DNA of 64,000 nucleotides, taken from NCBI RefSeq assembly GCF_003573695.1, contig NC_039367.1:163634542-163698541 (forward strand), written 5' to 3'. The position numbers and the translations under genes were made by a program. The stretch comes from Papaver somniferum (taxonomy: Eukaryota > Streptophyta > Magnoliopsida > Ranunculales > Papaveraceae). Below the pieces are notes generated by a model. That model saw only the letters and a program-made list of their open reading frames with translations. It had not been told where the DNA came from and searched no databases. How positions within the stretch are numbered: the stretch's first letter is position 1; every line of letters begins with the position of its first letter. Of the stretch, positions 32,349 to 44,631 are shown in pieces.

Positions 32349-33739
32349 TGGAACATTCAAAGCACAATGATTTCACAATACTCAATAAAATTCATGAATC
32401 ATAATTAACAAGAAAGAATTAGGACAAATCATCCATCAAAATAGTTGATTTGAACAAAGACAACAGTAAATCAAAGGAAAGAAAAGAAACCCTACCTTAT
32501 CATCACGAATAGCAACACCGACACAATTGAGATATCAAGTACCATGTTTCAAAGGACAAGCAGAGATTTCCGAAATATAAAAAACCTAAACAAATCTCAA
32601 TAAACTCAGAACCCTATTTCTTTCCTTACGGATTTGTAGCCTCGGCTCCCTCCTCCTCAAATTGCAAGGCCCAGTCCAATGACCCACGGCCATTTCCAAA
32701 TCCTGGCTGTTAGCCTGTTACCAAATCTTTTCATGTTGCTTCCCAACGCAAACCTCAGTGTTACCCCTGCCTTCTAAATCTCGACTCCTACGGGTTGCAA
32801 CTTGCACCAGCTTAAAACCAACTCCACCCGGCTAACCCACCGGTACATATCTTCTGTCCGTCTATAGCTAAAGCACCTTCCTGCACACATTTAACCTCTA
32901 TACACAGCCACCATCATTCAGCAGCATCTCTAGACAAGGCACATCCAATGCTCGGCATCAAGACCACCCATGGCATTACAGTAGTTTCCTTTCCTCAGTC
33001 AGTACGGCGGCTGTTTCTATTCCCTGAGCCCCTTCCTTCACCGGCAGACCAACTCAAACATTACCCCAGATTGCACCATCTCCTCGGACAGACCACAAAG
33101 TAATTCAGTATGAACTGCTCAATCATCTCCATCAATTCCGTGTACAACCCAGTCAATACATAATTCATATCCATTTCAAACTTGTACCCAGTTCAACCAT
33201 CAGAATCACCTGCATTAGATTAGACTTCACTCTATGATTCATAACCCCACTGCCAGTGGATTCAATCCAAAATTTGTTGCCTTCTCTGATTTCTGAAATT
33301 AATAGTCCATTGCCGCTGTGCAAGAACCAACGTTGCCTGCAATCACCCGTCGAGCACAATCGACGCCTCAAGATCTTCAATTAAACCGATCCACCCATCT
33401 CCTGTATCAAGCCTTCTTCAATTGATCAATTATCCACACGACAGACTCCAATCAATCAACCTCAGAACCCCAATTTCAGTTCATCACAAGAAACCCCCAA
33501 ATTCTGTCCTAATCCAGCCAACATGAACCACTGAATCGAACGGGTCATTTTTCAACAGAATTTCAGGCTAGGAAACTTCATGGAAACCCCATTTGATTCG
33601 AACTCAATTCAGCCTGTGCAACTTGAGCTACAACCACCAAAATAATCAACAAAACCCATGAACACCGTACAATCTCTTCTTCACTGATTTCTTCTTAAAC
33701 TTGATTATTAATCGGATACAACAACAAACCAATCCCATC
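32349..33739. other. No gene recognised
   Basis: C-rich on the plus strand, with many short CCAATC/AATCAACAAAACCC-like words also seen at 40.2-41.1 kb inside the CACTA element. This could be decayed transposon interior. The exons encoding the N-terminal half of the GH9 enzyme are not found here. Confidence 0.4.
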
Positions 33740-33744
33740 GTGGC

Positions 33745-34142
33745 TGTAGGATCGAGCAAGAGAGAGGAGAGCACACGCGGAAGCAAATAAAAGACTACAT
33801 TGATAATCAAATTCGGTGTACATTAACTCATGGCTTAACAACCTACTTATAGTCTCATAAACTTGATGATCACTCAAAGTGTTTACCTAATAAAATCAAA
33901 TTCTAAATAAAGCACATTTCTATACACAAAGAAACTCTAAACATAGTAAAACTCTAAAACAAGCAACCGACACAACTTGCTCTTCTAGTTAACCCGAACT
34001 TCCAAATATCGCACAGTGTGTCAACAGCGTGTGTTGATCCAACTTGACTGCATCAACTGCAGCAGTTGATCCATTCAGACTGGATCAACATCATATGTTG
34101 ATCCACGAACCAGAACACCATATCTTTGTTTAACTTCCAACA
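33745..34142 (-). repeat. 3' LTR of non-autonomous element
   Basis: 398 bp. In element orientation it follows the purine tract AAGGGAGGA (complement of 34143-34151). Confidence 0.9.
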
Positions 34143-36682
34143 TCCTCCCTTAAACCAAGATATCATTCAACGAGAATTCCGTAACCCTCTTCTACTCCTC
34201 ATCTTCTTCCATTGATCACGTTTACATGTCCTTGTCTTTTCTCATTTCTACAAACCTCTTCTTCCATAGATAAACGTTAAAACGTTCTTGTCTTTTCTCA
34301 TTCTTCTTCAAAGAAACCACCAATCAAACCCTTACTCCTTGATACTCGATTATAGCTTATCCCAACTTCATGATCACTCCGGAGTTCCGTCAACAAACTC
34401 AAACTCAAATAAAAAACAAAGCACAAACAACAAACTAACTAAAAACCGAAACTCAAACTGCAAACCAAATCAAACGAAGCAATCTTCTAATTTTGCTTAA
34501 TAGCAATCTTCAAACACATTCCATAATGTCGCCGTACCATAGTAACCATCATATACTTATTTCTCCTTCATCTTCATAGCCGCGGAACACAAACCTTAAC
34601 AAGCTAGAAAACACCTCATTGTGCTCTATACAACTTGCTAACCAAACACAACAACTCATCACCGAGCATTGTAGCTCATCTTCAACTCTTAATCTTCTCT
34701 TCACATGTTACTTCAACAAGAGTCACAACCGTAAGTTAGTGATGTCTGCTAGAACTGATCTTTTCACAATTCACAAACCTTTCTTCTCTTCTCAAGTACA
34801 CATGTTTCCAATCTTCATGATCACAACCTTGTTAATTGTTGTGGTGTTCTCCTCAACTCATAGGTATTAACCTCCTTTCGTTGATCACTCTCTTCTCAAA
34901 TTTGCAGCACCAACTGCAACACAACCAAACACAAATTCCACACTGGAATATCTTCACTTTTCTAGCCAAATCCCCACTGGGATTGCTTCACACAACTCTA
35001 TCCAAATCCCTACTAGGATTGCTTCACTCAACTTGTAGACTTTACTCATCTACAATCTTGTTTCACGCTCACAACCTTGTGACGTCTCAAACTCAACACT
35101 CTCTCATCACCACCTGGTGATTAACTTCTCTTTCTTCACAACCTTAATGTTGTTTATTCTTCTCTTTTCTTCTTTAGTTCCAGTCACGCTTTTTAGAGTC
35201 GAAACCTTCACCCTTCTTTGTTTTTACAAGATTCTCTCACAATCTTTCTCTTGTTATGCTTCTTCCACAAGCAATAACTAACACAAAGTCTGCCACACTT
35301 TGTCAGGTATTCCAAGTTTCTGCCACAAACTCTTCAACCTTTCTTCACGGTTTCCAACATGTTTGAGCTTACACTCTAACACGCCATCCTCCCTTAAGCT
35401 CAAACATCATCATCCAACAGTCCTTGTCATTCTAAGTCTTTGAATTCGATCAACTTCATCAAACTGTACCAGTGCTTCTTGACTGCAATACCAACTTTGA
35501 TCTTCTCTTGCGTCTATTTCGAATCCATGACTTAACCCTTCTAATCAACCACGGACCCTAATCTTCTTACCTCAACCAACATTCAATGCTCTGCCACAGC
35601 AACCCTTGCTTACTTCACAACAACACACCTTTCACACATACTGCTTTCAGTCATGCCTGTTAAGACTGACACTTTCTGTTAAAACTGTGACCTTTTCTTC
35701 TGTCACACTTCTCTAACTGTTACATTAACCTTTGTAACAACCAAACTGTTACAAACTACCAATAACACTTTCCTTTTTTTTTTTTTTTTTTCTTTCACCT
35801 GAACTTAGGGTTGTGAAACCCTAACGTCGATCTCCGACTGGACCACTATCTCTCTCAGTCAACTGCAATGGCAGCAACGTAATCTTCTTCTCACGTTCAT
35901 CACCAACACTGGATTCTGATCCCAAATTCAGTTGAATCAATGTAGCTAACTCATCTAAATTGAAGTCAGCAGCACCTCTTCTAACTCGATTCACAACAAT
36001 CTCCATCAATGGCAGATAACTTCTCCATATCTTTTCTGCAGCGACAGACTCGAGCTCCAGTTCTTCATAACTGGTGTTAATGGCAGCAACCATCAAGACC
36101 CAATCATCACCACACAGTTTTTTCCCGTCTCCTTCAAATTCTGCAACCTCTTATTGACGGCAGCAATTCACCTTACGTTCTTCTCGCCCTAATCAACAGT
36201 TCAAACTTGCCACAGGTAAACAACACGTGAAACCATAACCTTCTTCACAATCTTCTGTGAATTTGAACACAACCACCAACAGCATGTTTTCAACAGCAGC
36301 GTCCATCTCTCTTTCACCGAGTATTTCAGCTCCTCTAATAGCAATAGCTCAACTTCTATAGTCAACAGCTGTAAACCTTCTGATATCAGCATCCGAGGGA
36401 CGTTTATCAGCTGTAATTCACCTTTCTTGCAAACAAATACTCCTCCAAACCTTTTGTATATGATAGAAGCAACAACTTTCCCTATACGTCTTCTTCTCAG
36501 CAGGAACAACTTCAATTTGAAAGACTTTGCCTTCACAGCAACACGGCAAGTCTTCAAACAATTCTCTCTTCTCTTTTTTTTAAAACTTTTGAAACCCTAA
36601 AAACACCAACGCATCAAAAACTAAAACAAACTTCTTTTATCACCGAAAAAACTTCGAACTCTTTCTCCTCTCCCTTCCTCTC
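34143..36682 (-). other. Interior of non-autonomous LTR element
   Basis: Minus-strand frames at 36201-36557 (118 codons; KAKSFKLKLFLLRRRRIGKV) and 35821-36096 (91 codons; EEKIWRS-like Glu-rich start, NLDELATLIQLNLGSESSVG) are open but match no retroelement protein I know. A T17 run lies at about 35774-35790. The region could be spacer or a captured host fragment; I cannot tell which. Confidence 0.45.
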
Positions 36683-36699
36683 ACCTTTCTCTGATACCA
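36683..36699 (-). promoter_or_regulatory. Primer-binding site of non-autonomous element
   Basis: Read on the minus strand it is TGGTATCAGAGAAAGGT, matching the first ten bases of the initiator-Met complement. It lies two bases inside the 5' LTR boundary. Confidence 0.85.
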
Positions 36700-36701
36700 T
36701 A

Positions 36702-37101
36702 TGTAGGATCGAGCAAGAGAGAGGAGAGCACACGCGGAGGCAAATAAAAGACTACATTGATAGTCAAATTCGGTGTACATTAACTCATGGCTTAACAACC
36801 TACTTATAGTCTCACAAACTTGATGATCACTCAAAGTACTTACCTAATAAAATCAAACTCTAAATAAAGCACACTTCTAGAAACACAAAGAAACTCTAAA
36901 CATTGTAAAACTCTAAAACAAGCAACCGACACAACTTGCTCTTCTGGTTAACCCGAACTTCCAAATATCGCACAGTGTGTCAACAACGTGTGTTGATCCA
37001 ACTTGACTGCATCAACTGCGGCAGTTGATCCATTCGGACTGGATCAACATCATATGTTGATCCACGAACCAAAACACCATATCTTGGTTTAACTTCCAAC
37101 A
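36702..37101 (-). repeat. 5' LTR of non-autonomous element
   Basis: 400 bp matching 33745-34142, bounded by TG and CA, with GTGGC following. Confidence 0.92.
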
Positions 37102-37550
37102 GTGGCTAATCGAGCAATCTATACAACCACCAAATCACGGTAGTATTGCAGTTGTTTATCTCCTTCCTTGCTTATTTCACTACAAGAAAAGTTGGATTAA
37201 GCGACCACGCATTTTTGGTTGGAAAAGCCCATATTGAGTCGCTCTAACCCTTAAAGCGACTTAATTTGCCTCTCGCTCTCAAGTTGCAAAAGGTGGGATT
37301 TGTACAAGTCTATAGCAGCTAGGCAATCGCTTTAGTAATCAAGCAACTATCATGTAGCGTCTTTTTTCTTAATTGCTTCATGGCTAGACCGACCTTCCTA
37401 GAGCAAGCAAAATAGTGATCGCTTTAAAGCTAGACCAACCAAAATACAGCAAGTAAAACGCTGATCACTTCATAGATAAACCAACGATAATAGAGCAAGT
37501 AACGCCGATCGCTTCATAGATAGATCAACCATAATAGAGCAAGTGAAATG

Positions 37551-37716
37551 CCTGAAGTTAGTTGCTTACATTGTTGAGCTACCAAATTTTTTGCCCTGAA
37601 GTTGGTTGCTTACATTTTTGAGCTACCGAAGTTGGTTGCATACATTTTTGAGCTACCAAACTTTTTGCCTTGAAGTTGGTTGCTTACATTTTTGAGCTAC
37701 CAAACTTTTTGCCCGC
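37551..37716 (+). repeat. Tandem repeat in CACTA left subterminal region
   Basis: Three to four imperfect copies of GAAGTTGGTTGCTTACATTT followed by GAGCTACCAAACTTTTTGCC, with unit length about 43-45 bp and one truncated unit. Confidence 0.8.
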
Positions 37717-38973
37717 TACATCTGTTGTTCTGGTGCCGGGAGTATCTGGCCGATTTCAATTTTGATAATCAAATTGAAATTAAAATTAATACTAAAACCA
37801 ATTATGAACCAAATTAAAAACTAAATCAAGTTTTATTATATCACATAGATCAATTTACATCATTTCTTTAAAAAAGACAATCTTTACAGGAACAAAAAGA
37901 TTAAAAATACAAACTAATCATTTCTTAAAAAAATGATGATTACAATTTCCTTAATTTTGAAACAAAAGATGAACACTCCTTCGACTTTGTAGCACCAAGC
38001 TCATAATAAGAGATTCATACTGCCATCATTTTTGTGTTTAAGTTCCTCTCTGATCATAGATGCAGTTAGAGGATACTTGGTAATTAACACCTATGGAAAT
38101 GCCAAGATATTCAAGCAAGTTAGTTTTCACGAGAAACACAAAGAGATGAGAATTATACTATGAACTTAACAAACTGCAGAAAAAAAAAATGAACCAGAAT
38201 AACAAAAAACGAAATGCACAGGTAGTTCTTACATATAGGTTTGAGAAAATTTTCATTGTTAGGTTGAAACTGCAAAGTTTAAGGATCATTATCAATTAAG
38301 CCAACATACAAAACAACCTAAGACCGCAAGATGTCTAAATCTGAAATGAGTAACAACTTAAAATGTAAGGGTCAAATGACTACAGGTCCAATAAGGAACA
38401 ACAAACACGGGAGACAGACTCGCTATAAAAATACCCAATATACTGTCTAGTAGCATTTTAGAGGCCATACTAACCATTCTGCAACACCGAAAAAGGCATA
38501 ATTGTGCCCTTTCAATTTGCACTCTCGTCTCATCTGCATCAACATGTATTCAATAAAACATCAAAAATCACCAGTAAATTCATTCACAAGCACATGGGAA
38601 AAAAATCTCAAATGGAATCAATAGTAATTCAGACAAACTGTACGGATTTTCATTATATATACAGGACAGTTTTTTTTGTAACAGATGTTTTTGATAATCA
38701 TTTTTGAGAAATCAGAAAACCATGTAGTAGGTAGTCAAGACCATGTTCTGTAAAGTGATAACTATTTCCATTCACCAAAATCACTCTGTAACCCTATATG
38801 CAAAAGTACTAGTTTAATTGGATTACAATCTAACCCCATACTTTATGTTCATTGAAACTGGAATGGAAAAATCTCAATCAAAATAAACTAAATGAATATC
38901 AGTTGGTTCTCTGGATCAATATGAATATCTTTCAAAACTGATAATAGAACTACTACAACTTAGAAGAAAAAAC
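37717..38973. other. CACTA interior, no coding feature
   Basis: AT-rich. The TTGATAATC/AATTGAAATT words near 37755-37790 form a short inverted arrangement. No family motif found. Confidence 0.4.
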
Positions 38974-39334
38974 CTACTTCTACAACTGTTTTATGTTCCA
39001 AATCTACGGTCTCCTGCTCTCCGAATCTAGGAATTATAAACCTGCAAAATAGAAGACGTCATCTCGAATTTTAGAAGGTTTAAGCCAATGATCATTTATT
39101 CTTCAATTATTGTATATTCCCAGTGAGAAAATTACCTCTTCTCATTTACCGTGGGGTCGATTGTCCCAGTGTACACATAAAGCTTAAAAATTTCATGAAT
39201 AAAAACATTTATTCAGTCTGGAAGGAAGAGAATTACGCAGAATTACAGTAACACATAAAACAAGTGACTAAATTTTACCTAGGAAAGTTCTCTCTTAGCT
39301 TCTGAAGAGCTGGAGGAGCATCTAAGATCAATAT
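38974..39334 (-). pseudogene. Uracil phosphoribosyltransferase fragment (3 exons) captured by CACTA
   Basis: Minus-strand exon 39334-39279 reads DAPPALQKLRENFP between an AG acceptor and a GT donor. Exon 39182-39136 reads YVYTGTIDPTVNEK. Exon 39041-38974 reads RFIIPRFGEQE and then diverges. This is the C-terminal region of UPRT-type proteins (family pattern APPAL...FP...VYT..ID..VNE.GYIIPGLGDAGD). The second and third exons join in phase; the first and second do not, by one base. The Gly-rich end (GLGDAGD) is degraded to RFGEQE. UPRT salvages uracil to UMP, often in plastids; this piece lacks the PRPP-binding loop and cannot act. Assignment is by eye. Confidence 0.7.
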
Positions 39335-39739
39335 CTGAGAAGTACACATAGTCAGCAATAAGAACTAAATATAAGAGATACAACTATTTGACATTTTATA
39401 TATTATCATGCATACGATAGAAATCCTAGTGAGCGACAATCATTTTGATGGGTGTTCAAGATATCTAAACAGCATCATGCAATCTTGACTAATCACTTTC
39501 CACACCACAAACACCAGAACAATAAAACAAGAATCGAATCTCTTTGCACATACACAATATGAAGCTAAAGAATCATATCCTGAACGCATAAACTTGTCAT
39601 AACAATAAACTATCATCAAGCATGCGGTCCTAACCCAAACCATGGTGGATAAGAGGCTTCTTAAAGCCACAGTAATCTATATTAACCGGAAATACACGAT
39701 ATAATATCATCAGTGGCAAAAAAAAAAAACCACAATTAC

Positions 39740-40100
39740 CTAAACAAAAAGACTTGAATTGAATCCCTTGAGCTCTTCAATCCTGCACCAATTGATATCT
39801 TTCAGATACTTGAGAGCACCTTCGTCACGCTCTGTGATCTACATTCCGGAAAGAGTAAATTAAACCGACAATTATGGAATCTTATTCCAACAAGGAGAAA
39901 AATGGCTAATAATATCACTTACCTCCTCCATTAAAACTTCATTTGTCTTCACAGCATTGAGCCAAAAATCAGGAACACCCTTCTCTACTGCAAATACACA
40001 ATCTAGTTAAGATAATTCAAGCATTGTTTGGAAATTGAAAAACTCGAACAAAGATTAAAGTATATCTTATACCTTCTGCATCTTTAGTACTTTTCTGAAA
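39740..40100 (-). pseudogene. NAP1 (nucleosome assembly protein 1) fragment captured by CACTA
   Basis: Minus-strand exon ending at about 40071 (KSTKDAE) joins in phase to exon 39987-39923 (VEKGVPDFWLNAVKTNE ... LMEE), then to exon 39838-39740 ([26 protein letters not shown]). This is the hallmark region of the NAP1 histone-chaperone fold (EKGVPDFWL ... [15 protein letters not shown]). GT-AG sites flank each exon. The end (SSLFV then TAG at the donor) departs from the usual FKLEFFF block, so the last exon is decayed. NAP1 carries H2A-H2B; this fragment lacks the N-terminal helix and most of the earmuff. It lies about 400 bp upstream, in transcriptional sense, of the UPRT piece. Confidence 0.85.
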
Positions 40101-41925
40101 AACTCGAACAAAGATTAGTACTCAATTTTCTCACAAACTCTCAATCTTGTTCTTCTCAGTAAAACCCCTAATAATTTACAGCAGATAACATCCTTTTTCT
40201 TGCTGAAACTCCGTTCAAATCCCATTAGAGACTCAACCAATTTCTTTCCTTGGTTGAACGGTGCCCACCATTTCTTCAAAACCTCTATTAATTCGAACCC
40301 ATCTTCTACAAATCATGGATAGAAACTTTGAGTTTCTTCTAGCATAACTTCTTCATTTAATCTCATCATCTCCGAATCCATCACAAATTCCTATTTCTGC
40401 AATACCAATTTCCTTCTCCAGCAGCTCCAACATCAACTCAGTTCAGAACCCTAATTCCTATTTCCCATCACAAATTCATTCTCGAGTTCATCTTCAAAAA
40501 ATCAACAAAACCCATCACATATCGAACCATCAACTCCTCTCTGTGAATTCAATTTCATCAAAAACCTAACTTATTCTCCTCCAAACCAAACTTTTTTTCT
40601 AGCAGAAGCAACACATCGATCTTCAATTGCAGCGAGATCCCATTCTTCATGTTGCTTTCCCATGCTCAACTGCAAACCACCAGCGTCTTTGAGTCACCTA
40701 CAATTCCATCCATAATCTGCAATATCATTTTCATCTACAACTGCAATGGTTTCTCAATACTGCTCCAGAGCAACACAAATTCATCCAGTTCTAATCACCA
40801 GCAATCTTCAACAATCAGCTTCTCCGAAAACTTCATGAATCTCTCAAACCCATTAAACCCTGAATCGGTGTTTAATGAAATCTCATAAATCCCCATCATC
40901 AAACTCTCACTGCTACCTCTTCCAGATTCAACCCAAAAAACCATTTCGAATCAGACCTTTTTATCCTCAAGAAGACCAACTCATTATTTCAACCTCAACA
41001 GAGATCAATTTCTGCATCCTCTTCTTCCCTGGCCCTCTATTCATCATCCAACCTCAATTAACAAATACCCATCTTCTATTCAACAACAGCAGGTTCATTA
41101 CCGTCTTCAATTAATTATTTATTCTTCCAATTCGTAAACACCCTATCTTTGATTCAGTTGTATTCCGCAATCTAAAACAGCAAAATCCCCCTTTTCTTCT
41201 TGGTTGGAACATAGATCCAGATTTAAACCAAAACCCTAATCAACCACCATCAGTGGTTCGAATCAAACTTTATCTATCTTTTTCTCCCTCGATCTCTTGT
41301 TTTCTCTCTAGATCTCTTTTTCTTTCTCTCGGCAAAAGATTACAGCGGCGGTATCTGTGGAGGAGAGGAAGGGGGAGAAGAGGAAGAAAGAGAGTTCGAG
41401 TGATTGAGAGGGTTTGGTGAATAAACAAACGCTTCTCGCAAAAAAAAAGTGTGGATCCGAATGAAAATGATCGACGGACTCTGTTTCGTTTGATCCACTC
41501 ATACGGATTGAGAAATTATCTTGACGGTTAAGATTGTATTTTTGATGCTCATACGGATTAAAAAACATTTGTGTTTCTTTTGTGTTAATACGAACTCATG
41601 TTTCGGTTTAATTATCAACCTTTAACATGAAAAAAAAATCCAAAAAAAATATAAATAAATTTAGAACATTGTTTTCGACATTCTGATATAAAAAATTCCA
41701 AAAAATGTATAAGAATGAATCGGGAAAATGAAAAATGAGTTCGATAATTGGTGTGTTTCTTTGTGCTTTCCCTTTGTGTTTTTGTGCTTTCTTTTTGTGC
41801 TTCGGGTTTGAATTTAGACTAGTCATGAAGTAATTTTTACAAGTCATATAGGTCATGTAGTAGTTTTAGTTCACACTGGTAAACTCAGGTTATAAGATTA
41901 CTAGAGATGGACCACGAAATTCATG
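40101..41925. other. CACTA interior upstream of NAP1 fragment
   Basis: Pyrimidine-rich on the plus strand (41270-41340, CTCTCTAGATCTC), resembling the 5' UTR and first-intron side of a minus-strand gene. 41742-41800 has repeated TTTGTGCTTT words. No exon recognised. Confidence 0.4.
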
Positions 41926-41933
41926 ATGGTTCG

Positions 41934-42420
41934 GACTTCAAACTTAGCTGGATATATCATCAAAATCGATAAATATGAAGCTCAGTGTTGATTCGAACTT
42001 CAAATATGGTATAAAAACATACAAACTATGATCCAAGAACCTATGGGAGGATTTCTGACTTCAAACTTAGCATGATACATCATCGAAATTGATAAATATG
42101 AAGTTTAGTGTTGATTCGAACTCCAAATGTGGTTTAACAACATACAAACTATGAGTCAAGAACCTCCGGAGGGTTTCTGACTTTAAAGTTAGCATGATAC
42201 ATCATCGAAATCGATAAATATGAAGTTCATTTTTTATTAAAACTTCAAATGTGGTATAACAACATACAAACTATGAGTCAAGATGTTCTGGAAGGGTTCT
42301 GACTTCAAACTTAGCATGATACATCATCTAAATCGATAAATATGAAGCTCAATGTTGATTCGAACTTCAAATGTGGTATAACAGAATACAAACTGTGAAC
42401 CAAGAAGCTTCGGCAAGGTT
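41934..42420 (+). repeat. 122-bp tandem repeat, four copies
   Basis: The phrase GACTTCAAACTTAGC and its variants begin at 41934, 42057, 42179 and 42301, giving a period of 122-123 bp. Each unit also contains ATCGATAAATATGAAG and CATACAAACTATGA. Units differ by several percent. The array ends at GGTTCTGGCATATTGTACGC. Confidence 0.9.
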
Positions 42421-43020
42421 CTGGCATATTGTACGCATACGATCGTAACTTGGCCGTGAGTGGACTACTATAAGTCCATCTACTTCGTACGAACGATGAA
42501 TTCATCCATTTACAGGTAAGATTCCTTCGGAATATACCCTGAAACGTTAAACAAACCATGTTCTGGCATATTGTACGCATACCTTAAACAAGACAAGCTT
42601 GAACTTGAAATTTTTCTTAGAAGTGTGTGAGAGAAATATAACAAAAGTGAACTATAGCCATGGTCAAGGTTTGCACAACAAGTATGCTTAACCTTAGGTA
42701 CTTCATGTACTTTTGCCTTTGCACTTAAGCTTCCGAACTATGTCAGGTCAACCAAGTATGCGTACGGAGTATGGGTACCTTTGAAAGTTGTGAAATCATA
42801 TCCAAAAAGTGTACATACCTGTCTGCGTACGTGCTCTTGAAAGTTCGCGAAGTCATATCAAAATAGTATGCATCCCGTTTATATATATATCGCTAGTAAG
42901 TCCCGAACTCAGATAAAAAGGGCATGCATACTAATGGTAACAGTTGGTTATGCATACCGTGTATACATATCGTCAAGTAGTCTTGAAGTAGTATCATGTT
43001 CTGGCATATTGTACACTGGT
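42417..43020 (+). repeat. Interspersed GTTCTGGCATATTGTAC repeats
   Basis: GTTCTGGCATATTGTAC occurs at about 42418, 42559 and 42998. In between are GCATAC/GTACGC words. The spacing is irregular, so these are dispersed copies, not a simple array. Confidence 0.65.
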
Positions 43021-43119
43021 ACGTTCTTACATAGTTTCCGACTTATAGTAGTCACTCCCGGCCAGGTTTCGACCTTGGATCCACTTTCTTTTTCGAAGTC
43101 GCCGGAAAAAGGTTTTATC

Positions 43120-43830
43120 CGTTATATATTAATGTTATCCAATTTCTCTCGGCCTCACTCAATTTCTCTTAGATTCCCATTGGTTTAATTATAAGGTTAC
43201 CAATTAATTCAAATCAAATTTCCATCCACTTCATTTAATTTTATTTGTTACCGGTCAACCAAATTTGGTTGCCGCATTCATTTTCAATCAGATATATCGA
43301 TTTTCTTCTAATTATTCATCATTTTAACCGTATGCGTCGATTGACTATAGTCAATTTCACATGTTATCAATCAATTTTATTCAATATCACTCGACATCAC
43401 TCGATTGCTCCTGGAGTCAATGGGTTTATATGGTTAACTATTAAATCAAATCGAATTTTCATTTAGTACAATTAATTTCTTTTTTTATCTGTCAGTTTTA
43501 CTTTATGTCGGTCGACCTCACCCACTTTCTCTTGTATTACATCGGCTTCTCATGTTATTGATAATTTTAGCCGAATGTCCATATTCTTTAGTTAATTTCA
43601 CATGTTATATATTAACCTTATCCAACATCGCTCGCTCCACACGATTTTCCTTGGATTCCATGGGTATAATTTTATTATTGCCTATTAATTTCAAACGAAT
43701 TTCACCCGTTATTAATCAATTTTATTCAATAGTTACTCGATTTTTCTTGGATTCCATGTGTTTATATGGTTGACTATTAAGTCATCTCAGATATCCATTT
43801 AGTTCACTTGATTTATCCGAGACCAAAAAT
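43120..43830 (+). repeat. Highly degenerate repeat tract
   Basis: Phrases such as TTTCACATGTTAT, CAATTTTATTCAATA, GATTCCATG and GTTTATATGGTT recur four or more times in roughly the same order with a period of about 120-160 bp. It looks like an old tandem array. Confidence 0.5.
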
Positions 43831-44628
43831 TTCACCTTGGCCAAGCAGATTTCTATTTTTCACCGAGATGAGAACTGATGCGCTAAACGGCATAATTGAC
43901 CAAGTTCCACAGACTTTTTGACCGGAGGAATTATCGATATAGTTTTAAATTTTCAAGGTTTCGGTAAAGCTCCAAGATCTATTTCATGTTGTAGGATAGT
44001 TTTTTGGTTTCTTTTTTTTTTTTTCTTATTTGGAACCAGTTAAGACAGTAGCAGCCAGAAAAATGACCGAGCTGACTGGGATCGGTTTCAAACGCAACCG
44101 ATCCATCAACAGTTCAGTGGCAGTTTTGAAATCGAAAACCAAGGTGTATGCGGTTTGGTCAATGGTTTTGCCTAAAAACAGGACCGACGGGCTATTGTGC
44201 ACCCCTATAGTAAACTAAGATAACAACCATGATCTGTATGACACTAATCTAACCAATAAGAAACTAAAATGAGATCATTATCGGTTTCAAATTCCTACTT
44301 CCAAAACTGACTAATTTTTTGAACATGTGGTGGCCGCTTAAACTTGGTCGCTCAAAGATGTTGTACCAACCGATTCATTTTTTAGTTGCTAGGAGTCGGT
44401 GCCTCAAAGTGAATAGCCACCTGAGCACTTTTCAAGCTGCTATAGATGACTTGAAAGAGTGATGTAGCGAGCAAACACATTCGGTCGTGGCTAGATATTA
44501 GATGACACAGGTTTATAGCCGCCAAACTTTATGGCAGTTGCAACTTTGGATGCTTAAACCCTTAAGGTGACTAAAATTATGGGCTCTTGCTGGGATTTTG
44601 GTCGCTTAAGCCAAGTTTTCTTGTAGTG
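43831..44628. other. CACTA right subterminal region
   Basis: Contains TGGCCGCTTAAACTTGGTCGC, GTCGGTGCC and TGGTCGCTTAAGCC-like words related to the terminal repeat. An open 62-codon stretch at 44030 (VKTVAARKMTELTGIGFKRN) has no recognised family. Confidence 0.5.
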
Positions 44629-44631
44629 TTT

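Larger units (their letters stand above)
33740..37106 (-). mobile_element. Non-autonomous LTR retrotransposon with TSD
   Basis: The element occupies 33745-37101, flanked by GTGGC (33740-33744 and 37102-37106). LTRs of 398 and 400 bp run TGTAGGATCG...CTTCCAACA, with about 15 substitutions between them. On the minus strand TGGTATCAGAGAAAGG lies two bases after the LTR at 36702, a good initiator-Met primer site. AAGGGAGGA precedes the LTR ending at 34142, so the element reads right to left. The 2.56-kb interior has no gag, protease, RT or integrase. It is too long for a typical TRIM; LARD/TRIM-like and copia-like by PPT. Confidence 0.93.
37175..44631. mobile_element. CACTA (En/Spm) element carrying host gene fragments
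   Basis: Terminal inverted repeats run from 37178 (CACTACAAGAAAAGTTGG then TTAAGCGACCA) and end at 44628 (complement CACTACAAGAAAACTTGG then TTAAGCGACCA). The 3-bp duplication TTT flanks both ends (37175-37177, 44629-44631). Subterminal regions hold many short GGTCGCTT/AAGCGACC-like words in both orientations, as expected of transposase-binding sites. No TNP2-type transposase frame is present, so the element is non-autonomous. The interior holds pieces of a NAP1 gene and of a uracil phosphoribosyltransferase gene, both on the minus strand, and several tandem arrays. Confidence 0.93.

Noticed and set aside
34288..35120. Several plus-strand ORFs in the 33.7-37.1 kb element
   Set aside because: They are pyrimidine-rich, low-complexity frames opposite to the element's transcription, with no motifs.
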